Assembly: GCA_947508055.1 (NCBI GenBank) | Contig: CANNRR010000013.1 | Coordinates: 1 to 41,243, forward strand | DNA from: Burkholderiales bacterium | GTDB lineage: Bacteria > Pseudomonadota > Gammaproteobacteria > Burkholderiales > Burkholderiaceae_C | Reading direction: 5' to 3' | Length of the DNA: 41,243 bases | Shown: positions 8,542 to 15,586 of the stretch, piece by piece | How the letters are laid out: the number at the start of each line of letters is the position of its first letter | Numbering within the stretch: position 1 is the stretch's first letter | The notes under the pieces: generated by a model | What the model was told of the DNA's origin: nothing | The model's input: the letters and a program-made list of their open reading frames with translations, nothing else | Database searches by the model: none | Translations under genes and position numbers: made by a program

Positions 8542-9886
8542 TTTTCACCTCGCCGCTTTCTTGTACCAGCCATGACTGAATGGCGTTGTTATGGTAAATC
8601 GAGCGAGTTCCACGCACAGCACGAAGCTGCTTGTAGGTGGGCTGAACAAAACCCGTTTCATCGACTGCACGGCTCTGAATAATGGCGGGCTTTCCGTCCC
8701 ACACCCAATCCAGATTGAAACGCGTCAGGGCTTTGGACATTACCGGTGATTCAAGCCGGGCGGTGCGCCAATTGCGGCCCCCATCTACTGATACGTCCAC
8801 CTTTTTAACTTTGCCGCGACCCGACCAGGCCAGCCCGGTGATGTTGTAGAAACCCTTGTCGAGCAGCACCTGGCCGCCCGACGGCGTGGTCACCACGCTC
8901 TTGCATTCCTGAATGCTGGTGTATTGGCGCGCCAACCCGTCGGGCTGCAGGTCGATGTACTGAACCGCTTCGTCCTTGGTAGCGTAGGGCATGTCTCCCA
9001 CTTCGATGCGGCGCAGGTACTTGACCCAACTCACACCCTGCACACCGGGCACGATCAGGCGCAGCGGGTAACCTTGCTCCGGGCGCAACATTTCGCCATT
9101 TTGGCCATAGGCCACAAAAACCTCGCCTGAGGTGATCAGGTTCATAGGAATGGTGCGCGTCATCGAAGACCCGTCAGCCCCCTCTGCCAACACAAACTTG
9201 CCTTTCTGCAGATCCACACCAGCCATTTCCAGCAAGGTCATGAGCCGCACGCCGGTGAACTCGCTGCAAGAAATCATGCCGTGGGTGTATTGGACCGTCG
9301 GCACGGCTACATTGCCCCATTCCACCGCCGTATTGGCACCACACTCAATAAAGTGAAAGCGCGAAACGGCAGGTAGTCGCATGATTTCATCCACAGTAAA
9401 GACCTTGGGCGACTTGACCATGCCATTGACCATGAACCGGTGCTTGGATGGGTCAATATCCCACCAACCCTGATGATGGCGCTCGAAGTGCAGTCCCGCT
9501 GGCGTCACAATGCCAAACAGCGATTGCAAGGGCGCAAACGACACCGACGCCTGCATGGTCTGCGTCAGCCCGGGGCTGTGCCTGCGCCGCACGTTCGCCT
9601 CAAACCCTGAGGGTTGACCGTAACTCCCGTCCGCTGCAACCCCCCGCCCCAATGCCTTGCTATGCTCGGGCAAATTCAAAATATGAGGGTCACCATCTTC
9701 AGTGGGAGGCGGATTACTCCATGCCATTGCCGCGGGCAAAACTGCACCAGCAGCAGCAAAAGTGCTTCTAATGAAATCGCGACGGCCATTCTTGGCTTCG
9801 CTGGTAACTTTCTGAATTCCATTCCGACTCAAAAAGCCTTCGGGAGCTTTTCGCAGCCTGCCGGAAATGGGTCTTTCTTGGTTCAC
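8525..9886 (-). CDS. soxC: SoxC, molybdenum subunit of sulfane dehydrogenase SoxCD
   Basis: A sulfite-oxidase-family molybdoenzyme that removes six electrons from the SoxY-bound sulfane sulfur. Its presence predicts complete oxidation of thiosulfate to sulfate without stored sulfur globules. The frame opens with a TTG at 9910, but GTG at 9886 is the better start because AGAGG ends 5 bases before it; this gives 453 residues. A Tat signal follows (GRRDFIRSTFAAAG). The Mo-binding cysteine is in HFIECGANT, about residue 182, followed by the conserved NxAVEWG-type segment and a C-terminal dimerisation domain with WSGRGKVKKVDVSVDGG. A 116-bp gap with a palindrome separates it from the upstream cytochrome gene. 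Confidence 0.95.
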   Translation of the reverse strand: MNQERPISGRLRKAPEGFLSRNGIQKVTSEAKNGRRDFIRSTFAAAGAVLPAAMAWSNPPPTEDGDPHILNLPEHSKALGRGVAADGSYGQPSGFEANVRRRHSPGLTQTMQASVSFAPLQSLFGIVTPAGLHFERHHQGWWDIDPSKHRFMVNGMVKSPKVFTVDEIMRLPAVSRFHFIECGANTAVEWGNVAVPTVQYTHGMISCSEFTGVRLMTLLEMAGVDLQKGKFVLAEGADGSSMTRTIPMNLITSGEVFVAYGQNGEMLRPEQGYPLRLIVPGVQGVSWVKYLRRIEVGDMPYATKDEAVQYIDLQPDGLARQYTSIQECKSVVTTPSGGQVLLDKGFYNITGLAWSGRGKVKKVDVSVDGGRNWRTARLESPVMSKALTRFNLDWVWDGKPAIIQSRAVDETGFVQPTYKQLRAVRGTRSIYHNNAIQSWLVQESGEVKNVQVA

Positions 9887-9904
9887 ACAAACCTCTCGAA
9901 CAAC

Positions 9905-9924
9905 ATTCAAATATATTCGAATAT
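9905..9924 (-). promoter_or_regulatory. Candidate promoter and palindromic operator before soxC
   Basis: ATATTCGAATAT at 9913-9924 is a perfect 12-base palindrome, and an additional ATTC lies at 9905-9908, giving an AT-rich ATTC/GAAT arrangement. On the minus strand TTAATG and TATATT can be placed 18 bases apart as -35 and -10 boxes, with the palindrome covering the end of the spacer and the -10 box. AT-rich ATTC...GAAT palindromes are used by ArsR-family repressors of sulfur genes (SoxR, BigR and SqrR types). No such regulator gene is in the window, so the assignment is an inference. Confidence 0.4.
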
Positions 9925-10002
9925 GCTAATTTACATTAAGGTGGCGCACAGGGAATTGGTACATCCACTAATCCCAAACACTGGTTGGGAGGTCACGAAC
10001 AA

Positions 10003-10320
10003 CTATTTGAAACGGTAGTAGTCCCGATTGAGAACAGCTGCAACGGCGGTCACTTCTTCAGGGAAGAAGCCAAGATTGAGCTCGGTATTGCACTGCTCAA
10101 CCATGCCGCGTAAAACGCCAGGCGCGTTGATACGACCCTTGGGCCGGTATAGCGCACTACCGTCGCCCACCACCTTGCTTTGGTGGCATTCAGTGCACTT
10201 ATTCTCGGCAATGAGCTTTTCACCCAGCTTGAGGTCGGCACCTTGGAAAATAGTTGGTGTCTGTGCCCAGGTGCATCCCATGATCGACAACAAATATAGA
10301 AGCAAAATCGATTTACGCAT
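10003..10320 (-). CDS. Small exported monohaem cytochrome c heading the sox operon
   Basis: A 105-residue protein with a signal peptide (residues 1-20, ending TWAQ) and one haem site, CTECH (Cys42-Cys45-His46). Conserved features after the haem are YRPKGRIN and a second cysteine in VEQCNTELN. It is not SoxX or SoxD, both of which are present downstream. A soluble electron acceptor for SoxAX or SoxCD, comparable in role to SoxE-type cytochromes, is the simplest reading, but this is inferred from position only. It is the promoter-proximal gene of the minus-strand sox cluster and faces tusA across a 235-bp divergent spacer. A methionine sixth ligand is not obvious. Confidence 0.8.
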   Translation of the reverse strand: MRKSILLLYLLSIMGCTWAQTPTIFQGADLKLGEKLIAENKCTECHQSKVVGDGSALYRPKGRINAPGVLRGMVEQCNTELNLGFFPEEVTAVAAVLNRDYYRFK

Positions 10321-10386
10321 GACATCAAGGTTAGCGGCAACTTGTCATCAACGCAATACCAACTTTCACGGATTTGCGCATGTATT

Positions 10387-10410
10387 TAGCCCTACTACCC
10401 ATATGGGCTA
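10387..10410. promoter_or_regulatory. Palindrome in the sox/tusA divergent spacer
   Basis: The 235-bp spacer between the two sulfur gene clusters holds CCCATATGGG (10398-10407), a perfect 10-base palindrome. TAGCCC at 10387-10392 also pairs with GGGCTA at 10405-10410. A second perfect palindrome, CAACCGGTTG, lies at about 10519-10528, just upstream of the tusA ribosome-binding site. Their place between divergent operons of related function makes them candidate operators for a shared regulator. No sigma-70 promoter could be assigned with confidence. Confidence 0.35.
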
Positions 10411-10555
10411 CGCATCATCACCCTTTGCGGTGATAGACGAAGTGAGCGCGCTCCACAAGAATCGGCACAATATAGATGGCATTTGCTTGACGCATTGCCT
10501 TTTACGTTCCCCACACAACAACCGGTTGGCAACAACCCATCAACGGAGATATGAC

Positions 10556-10783
10556 ATGGAATTCAGCAAAGAATTTGACGCATCTGGTTTGGCCTGCCCT
10601 TTGCCCATCGTAAAAACCAAAAAGGCACTCGCCGACATGACCTCGGGACAGGTGTTGCGCGTTATCTCCACCGACCCAGGCTCGGTGTGCGACATGGCCG
10701 CCTTCGCTGAGCAAACGGGCAACGCACTGCTGGAACAAGGCAGTGAAAACAGCAAGTTCGTGTTTTATCTCAAGAAGGCTTGA
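10556..10783 (+). CDS. tusA: TusA-family sulfurtransferase
   Basis: A 75-residue cytoplasmic sulfur carrier. The signature CPLP with Cys14 sits at the usual position in the first helix, where TusA proteins hold a persulfide. The domain covers the whole chain and ends FYLKKA. The ATG at 10556 has GGAG 7 bases upstream; the longer open frame upstream has no homology. In sulfur oxidisers TusA is commonly paired with DsrE-type proteins and passes sulfane sulfur toward oxidation or biosynthesis. Here dsrE2 follows 35 bp downstream, the classic tusA-dsrE2 pairing. It opens the plus-strand island. Confidence 0.93.
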   Translation: MEFSKEFDASGLACPLPIVKTKKALADMTSGQVLRVISTDPGSVCDMAAFAEQTGNALLEQGSENSKFVFYLKKA

Positions 10784-10818
10784 AATAGCGCCACTCAACC
10801 CATTCAGGAGCACTACGC

Positions 10819-11289
10819 ATGGCAACCAAAAAAATGGCGCTTATCGCCACCAAGGGCACGCTGGACATGGCCTACCCGCCATTTATTCTTGCATCCACCG
10901 CAGCGGCGCTGGGATGGGATGTGCAAATTTTCTTTACTTTCTATGGGCTGCAGCTGCTGCGCACCAGCCTGGACGACATCAAGATAAGCCCGCTGGCAAA
11001 CCCGGCCATGCCCATGCCGGTTCCCATGCCGGTGATGGTGCAAATGCTGCCCGGCATGGAATCTATGGCGACCATGATGATGAAGAACAAGATGAAGTCC
11101 AAGGGTGTAGCCTCATTGCAGGAGCTGCGTGACATCTGCCTTGAGGCCGACGTCAAGTTCGTTGCTTGCCAGATGACGGTGGACCTGTTTGAGTTTGAAA
11201 CCAGTGAATTCATCAAGCAAGTCGAATACGGCGGGGCGGCAACTTTCATGAAGTTCGCAGGCGAGTCTGACGTCTGCCTGTTCATTTGA
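10819..11289 (+). CDS. dsrE2: DsrE2-type (DsrE/DsrF-like) sulfur-trafficking protein
   Basis: A 156-residue member of the DsrE/DsrF/DsrH-like superfamily. The N-terminal KKMALIATKGTLDMAYPPFILASTAA and the later VKFVACQMTVDLF, with candidate active Cys117, match the DsrE2 group. An insert between residues 64 and 92 is extremely rich in methionine: 11 Met in 29 residues, mixed with Pro. Proteins of this group transfer sulfur in partnership with TusA. The ribosome-binding site is AGGAG at 8 bases. The Met-rich, partly hydrophobic insert might touch a membrane or metal, which is a guess. It is followed after only 10 bp by the next gene. Confidence 0.88.
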   Translation: MATKKMALIATKGTLDMAYPPFILASTAAALGWDVQIFFTFYGLQLLRTSLDDIKISPLANPAMPMPVPMPVMVQMLPGMESMATMMMKNKMKSKGVASLQELRDICLEADVKFVACQMTVDLFEFETSEFIKQVEYGGAATFMKFAGESDVCLFI

Positions 11290-11299
11290 ACAACTGGCA

Positions 11300-12181
11300 A
11301 TGAAGAAAGCCCTTCTATGGTGCACCCTGTTGCTTTCGGCCCAGGTCTGTCTGGCAACATCGCCCTACTTGCTGGCTAGCAAACTACCTGCCGCTGACCT
11401 GGCCACGCAACTGGCCCAAGTCGAGAAGAAACTGCTGGCTGAAGGTTTTACCGTCATTGGACGGCATACGCCCAAGGGCCTCCCCGCCCACGCCAGCCTG
11501 GTTGTTACCGACCCCTCCATGTTGGAGGCTATCCAGACCATTGCTGGCTCTGGCATCATTGCCGCCGGCATTCGGGTGGGCGTGCAAACTAACGGGACCG
11601 TGTCCTACATGAACCCCGACTACTGGTTTCGCGCCTATTTGCGAGGGCAATTTAAAACCGCACAGGCGCCGGCAAAAGCCGTACAAGCGCGCCTGGCAAA
11701 AGCGTTGGGCGAAGGCGCGGCATTTGGTGGGGATGTAGCCGAGGCGGATTTGACCAATTACCGCTATATGTTTGGCATGGAACGGTTTGATTCACCCAAC
11801 AGTGAACTCAGTACCCACACCAGCTTCGAAGATGCGCTCAAAACCGTGCAGGACAATCTGGCCAAGGGCGTCGGCAACACCAGTCGCTCCTATGATTTGG
11901 TCATGGCAGATCGCAAACTGGCCGTCTTCGGTGTGGCCATGAACGACCCCGGCGATGGCGAAGGCAGCTGGGTGAACAAGATCGGTGCAGACCACATTGC
12001 GGGTATGCCCTACGAAATATTCATCGTCGGCAACAAGGTATTCGCGCTATATGCTCGCTACCGCATTGCACTGGCTTGGCCAGCCCTTGGCATGGGCCAG
12101 TTCATGGGCATTATCAATACCCCGGAAGCGATACGCAACACGCTCGCGCGGGTTGCAGGTGGCACCTCTGCGGGCAATTAG
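11300..12181 (+). CDS. Exported protein of unknown function, possibly DUF302-related
   Basis: A 293-residue protein with a signal peptide (residues 1-19, hydrophobic, ending CLA), hence periplasmic or membrane-attached. The segment LAQVEKKLLAEGFTVIGRHTP, followed by an ASLVVTDP strand, resembles the start of the DUF302 fold, which contains one amphipathic helix and a small beta sheet. The second half (about 160-290) contains NTSRSYDLVMADRKLAVFGVAMNDPGDGEG and YEIFIVGNKVFALYARYRIALAWPAL, which I do not recognise. There are no haem motifs and no cysteines in the mature part. It lies between dsrE2 and the YeeE/YedE transporter with tight spacing, so it probably serves sulfur uptake or sensing on the periplasmic side. 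Confidence 0.7.
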   Translation: MKKALLWCTLLLSAQVCLATSPYLLASKLPAADLATQLAQVEKKLLAEGFTVIGRHTPKGLPAHASLVVTDPSMLEAIQTIAGSGIIAAGIRVGVQTNGTVSYMNPDYWFRAYLRGQFKTAQAPAKAVQARLAKALGEGAAFGGDVAEADLTNYRYMFGMERFDSPNSELSTHTSFEDALKTVQDNLAKGVGNTSRSYDLVMADRKLAVFGVAMNDPGDGEGSWVNKIGADHIAGMPYEIFIVGNKVFALYARYRIALAWPALGMGQFMGIINTPEAIRNTLARVAGGTSAGN

Positions 12182-12207
12182 CAGAACCTGTCGATCTGGA
12201 GTACTTC

Positions 12208-13317
12208 ATGAGCCAAACCGTCAATCCCGCCACTTTGGTCGTTTTAGGCGGTTTTGTTCTGGCCTTCATATTTGGTGCAGTCGCCAACAAGACCAACTTC
12301 TGCACCATGGGGGCCATCTCGGACGTGGTCAACATGGCGCACTGGGGTCGCATTCGCATGTGGCTTCTGACTATTGCTGTGGCCGTTGTCGGCACCAACT
12401 TGTTGTACTACTTTGAACAGATCGATCTTTCCAAATCCCTGTACTACCGATCAACCGTGCCATGGCTATCCCTTGTGCTGGGTGGTGCCATATTTGGCGT
12501 CGGAATGACGATTGCATCCGGTTGTGCCAACAAGAATCTGGTTCGCCTGGGCGGGGGCAGCGTGCGCTCCCTGGTGGTGCTGGTGTTTGGCGCAATCTCG
12601 GCCTACATGACTTTGAAGGGTCTCTTTGGCCAGTGGCGTGCCAGTTACCTGGACCCGGTTAGCATCGATTTGGGCGCACTGGGCCTGTCCAATCAGAGTG
12701 TTGCACACCTGCTGGCCAAACTCAGTGGGGTATCAGACAAAGCCGCGTTGCTACTGGCCGGTGGTGCGGTGGGCCTGGGCCTGTTGGTATTTGTGTTCAA
12801 GGACAGGCGTTTTCGTACGAACCTATCCCATGTCATTGGATCCATCGTGTTGGGTTTGTTGATTGTCATGGCGTGGTACCTCACCGGGCACATCGGGTTT
12901 GGCGAAAACCCGGAGACGCTTGAGACGATCTATTTCGCTACCAACACCCGCACGCTGGAGTCTTTTAGCTTCGTTGCCCCCACCGCCTTCAGCCTGGAAT
13001 TGTTGATGCTGTGGACCGACAAGTCGCTGCATGTGACGTTTGGAATCGCCACCGTGGTCGGTGTCGTCCTGGGATCATTTTCTTACGCCGCCAGCACAAG
13101 TCAGTTTCGCTGGGAGGGATTTGCTTCATTGGAGGACCTTCGCACCCACTTGTTGGGTGCCGTGCTGATGGGTTTTGGCGGCGTGACGGCAATTGGATGC
13201 ACCATTGGTCAAGGTTTGTCTGGCGTTTCCACCCTGAGTGTGGGGTCGCTCATTGCACTGACCGGCATTGTTGGTGGTGCCGTGGCAACGATGAAGTGGC
13301 AGGAATGGCGTGCCTGA
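12208..13317 (+). CDS. YeeE/YedE-family sulfur-compound transporter
   Basis: A 369-residue integral inner-membrane protein with about ten hydrophobic segments. The YeeE/YedE motifs are present in both repeats: NKTNFCTMGA (Cys32), ASGCANKNLVRLGGGS (Cys106) and GFGGVTAIGCTIGQGLSG (Cys331). In the structurally known thiosulfate transporter of this family, conserved membrane cysteines relay the substrate, so the three cysteines here argue for transport of thiosulfate or a sulfane-sulfur species. The ATG at 12208 has GGAG 6 bases upstream; the frame is open earlier but overlaps the preceding gene. In this island the transporter is the natural link between periplasmic sulfide or thiosulfate oxidation and cytoplasmic TusA and DsrE2. 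Confidence 0.9.
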   Translation: MSQTVNPATLVVLGGFVLAFIFGAVANKTNFCTMGAISDVVNMAHWGRIRMWLLTIAVAVVGTNLLYYFEQIDLSKSLYYRSTVPWLSLVLGGAIFGVGMTIASGCANKNLVRLGGGSVRSLVVLVFGAISAYMTLKGLFGQWRASYLDPVSIDLGALGLSNQSVAHLLAKLSGVSDKAALLLAGGAVGLGLLVFVFKDRRFRTNLSHVIGSIVLGLLIVMAWYLTGHIGFGENPETLETIYFATNTRTLESFSFVAPTAFSLELLMLWTDKSLHVTFGIATVVGVVLGSFSYAASTSQFRWEGFASLEDLRTHLLGAVLMGFGGVTAIGCTIGQGLSGVSTLSVGSLIALTGIVGGAVATMKWQEWRA

Positions 13318-13373
13318 GCGCGTAGCCGGCACAACACGCCCACTTCGACCCAGCTTCACCGCAGGAGTACCCC

Positions 13374-13994
13374 ATGAACGACGACACAGCTACATATAGA
13401 CGTGGTTTTTTGGCCTGGTTGCGACGCCCTCCAAAATGGTCAATGTTGAGTATTTTGATTGTGGGATTGCTTGGTGGCATCGCCGTATGGGGTGCGCTCA
13501 ATACGGGTATGGAATATACCAACCGGACGGAGTTTTGCGTCTCGTGCCACGAAATGACAATTCCCGGGGAAGAACTGAAAAAAACGGTGCACTATAAAAA
13601 CCGCAGCGGCACCACCGTCGCCTGTGCGGACTGTCACGTAGCCAGCAGCAAAAACCCCTACGACTACGGGCGCAAGTTCGAGTCAAAGATCATGGCCGCA
13701 CGGGATGTACTCGGAAAGATCACCGGCGTGGTGGACACACCCGAGAAGTTTGAAGTGCACCGCCTGACCATGGCCAAGCGTGTATGGCAACGCATGAAAG
13801 ACTCGGATTCCCGTGAGTGCCGCAATTGCCACAAATTTGAAACCATGGATCCCGACAAGCAGAAGGACCGCTCGGTCGTGAAACACGAGGGCGCCATTGA
13901 AGACGGAAAAACATGCATCGATTGTCACAAGGGAATCGCCCACAAATCAGTACACCAGTTGCTGGATCAGGATGCACCGGCGGTGAAGCCATAA
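13374..13994 (+). CDS. NapC/NirT-type tetrahaem quinol dehydrogenase cytochrome
   Basis: A 206-residue membrane-anchored cytochrome c. One N-terminal transmembrane helix (about residues 22-42) precedes a periplasmic domain with four haem sites: CVSCH (55-59), CADCH (84-88), CRNCH (149-153) and CIDCH (181-185). The spacing and the FCVSCHEM and KGIAH contexts are typical of NapC/NirT/TorC N-terminal modules, which exchange electrons between the quinone pool and periplasmic partners. No nap, nir or tor reductase gene is nearby; the partners are an EB_dh-type cytochrome and FccAB. AGGAG stands upstream of the ATG. In this setting it might return electrons from sulfide oxidation to quinone or draw on quinol for a reductase reaction; the direction is open. 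Confidence 0.92.
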   Translation: MNDDTATYRRGFLAWLRRPPKWSMLSILIVGLLGGIAVWGALNTGMEYTNRTEFCVSCHEMTIPGEELKKTVHYKNRSGTTVACADCHVASSKNPYDYGRKFESKIMAARDVLGKITGVVDTPEKFEVHRLTMAKRVWQRMKDSDSRECRNCHKFETMDPDKQKDRSVVKHEGAIEDGKTCIDCHKGIAHKSVHQLLDQDAPAVKP

Positions 13995-14025
13995 CGACGC
14001 AACCCCAAAACGAAGGACTTGGTCT

Positions 14026-14925
14026 ATGAAAGCACTAACAACCATGATAATTACGGCATTGGCAACCAGTGCCTATGCAGCACCTGACTGGAGCAAGTCA
14101 CCGACGCGCACCATGAAATTGTTCTATCCCGGACAGGCTTCCCTGGAATGGGTCATGAACAAGCCTGACCATTCAGCGGTACCCGATATCGTCGACAAAA
14201 AGCGTTCCTGCGCAAAGTGCCACGAAGGTGATGCCAATGAGATTGGCGACAAGATTGTCAAAGGGCAGGCTGTGGGAAGTTCAAAGTCCGTGCTGGAACC
14301 GACCCCACCCCCAGGCAAGGTCGGCTTCATTCCCGTCACATTTCAGTCGGCCTACGACGCGGACAAAATTTATTTCAAATTTGAGTGGGTACCGCCACAA
14401 AACGGCGACAAAAAACTTGATCCCAAGAACGAGGTCAAGTTGACCATGATGTTTGACGGTGGTGGTACGGTAGACGGAACCAGCCTGAACGGCTGCTGGG
14501 CTACCTGCCACCAGGACTTGCGAACCATGAAGAACCCCAAGGACGACAAGAAAACCAAGTACATTAAAGACGCAGACTTGGCCGCAGGAAAGTTCATGGA
14601 CCTCATCCAGTACCGCAGCGGTAAAGGCGAGAAATCAGTCGATGGCTATGTAGCCGATAGCCGCGAAATGGAAGGCGGTAAATCCCTGATCAAGGCTGAG
14701 GGCAAAAAAGAAGGTAACAAGTGGGTCGTCACCTTTGAGCGCAGTCTGGCGGGACTTGGAAAAGGCGACCACACCATTGTTGCTGGCAAGGTTTACAACT
14801 TTGGTTTTGCGATCCACGAGGACTTCACCAATGCGCGCTTCCACTACGTCTCGCTGGGATACCAGTTTGGCCTGGACAAGGCAATGCCGGAAGTGAAGAA
14901 CTACGTGAACGTGATCAAGCAGTAG
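14026..14925 (+). CDS. Exported cytochrome with ethylbenzene-dehydrogenase-type haem domain
   Basis: A 299-residue protein with a signal peptide (about residues 1-18, ending AYA). The first haem site is canonical, CAKCH (62-66). The rest (about 95-299) resembles the haem-binding domain of ethylbenzene and DMSO dehydrogenase gamma subunits, with ends such as FAIHEDFTNARFHYVSLGYQFG. Inside it, CWATCH at 157-162 has three residues between the cysteines (CXXXCH) rather than two. This is either a non-standard c-haem site or a disulfide plus histidine. Proteins of this type often sit beside NapC-like cytochromes, as here, only 31 bp apart, so the two probably form an electron-transfer pair. AAGGA precedes the start. 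Confidence 0.82.
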   Translation: MKALTTMIITALATSAYAAPDWSKSPTRTMKLFYPGQASLEWVMNKPDHSAVPDIVDKKRSCAKCHEGDANEIGDKIVKGQAVGSSKSVLEPTPPPGKVGFIPVTFQSAYDADKIYFKFEWVPPQNGDKKLDPKNEVKLTMMFDGGGTVDGTSLNGCWATCHQDLRTMKNPKDDKKTKYIKDADLAAGKFMDLIQYRSGKGEKSVDGYVADSREMEGGKSLIKAEGKKEGNKWVVTFERSLAGLGKGDHTIVAGKVYNFGFAIHEDFTNARFHYVSLGYQFGLDKAMPEVKNYVNVIKQ

Positions 14926-14979
14926 TACAAAACGGTTTAGTGAAGTCGGTAATTTGGTCTATAACAAAAGGAGACAGTG

Positions 14980-15573
14980 ATGCAACAAAATCGATGGAAT
15001 ATGTGCTTTGGGAAAACGGCGGTCGCGGCAATGGCGCTGATGATTTCCGCCGGTGCCGGTGCCATACCACCAAGTGCGGCTATGTTGTCCAACGCTTGTG
15101 CTGGTTGTCATGGGACCCAGGGTGCAAGTGCCGGCCCAGCCGTGCCAAGTCTGGCCGGTCAGTCCAAAGAGGCCATCGTGGACGCCATGAACAAATTCAA
15201 GAGCGGCGAGCGCCCATCGTCCATCATGGGGCGACTGGCCAAGGGCTATACCGAGACCGATTTCATTGCTATGGGCACGTTCTTTGCCAGTCAAAAAATT
15301 CATTTGACTCAGCAAGCTCTGGATCAAAAACGCATTGCTAAAGGAGCCGCCCTGCAGGAAGCCAACTGTTCACGTTGCCACATTGAGGACGGAAAAGAGG
15401 GCAAAGACGACACTCCGGCCATGGCAAGCCAATGGCTGCCGTATCTGCAGATGCAGATGGCACTGTACCTGGAGAACAAGCGCAAGATGCCAGAAAAAAT
15501 GGCTGAAAAAGTGAAGCCGCTGTCAGTGGAAGACCTTGAGTCCCTGCTGCACTTCTACGCCAGCGTGAAATAA
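14980..15573 (+). CDS. fccA: FccA-type dihaem cytochrome subunit of sulfide dehydrogenase
   Basis: A 197-residue exported class I dihaem cytochrome. After a signal peptide (ending GAGA, about residue 28) come CAGCH (40-44) and CSRCH (130-134), each in its own domain, with GPAVPSLAGQ and MASQWLPYLQMQM as typical FccA/c4-like segments. The ATG at 14980 fits the AAAGGAG site better than the GTG one codon upstream. It is followed 13 bp later by the flavoprotein gene fccB, forming the classic fccAB pair. FccA accepts electrons from the FAD subunit during sulfide oxidation and passes them to soluble cytochrome c. The adjacency makes a free c4 cytochrome unlikely. Confidence 0.92.
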   Translation: MQQNRWNMCFGKTAVAAMALMISAGAGAIPPSAAMLSNACAGCHGTQGASAGPAVPSLAGQSKEAIVDAMNKFKSGERPSSIMGRLAKGYTETDFIAMGTFFASQKIHLTQQALDQKRIAKGAALQEANCSRCHIEDGKEGKDDTPAMASQWLPYLQMQMALYLENKRKMPEKMAEKVKPLSVEDLESLLHFYASVK

Positions 15574-15586
15574 AGGAGCAATGAAC

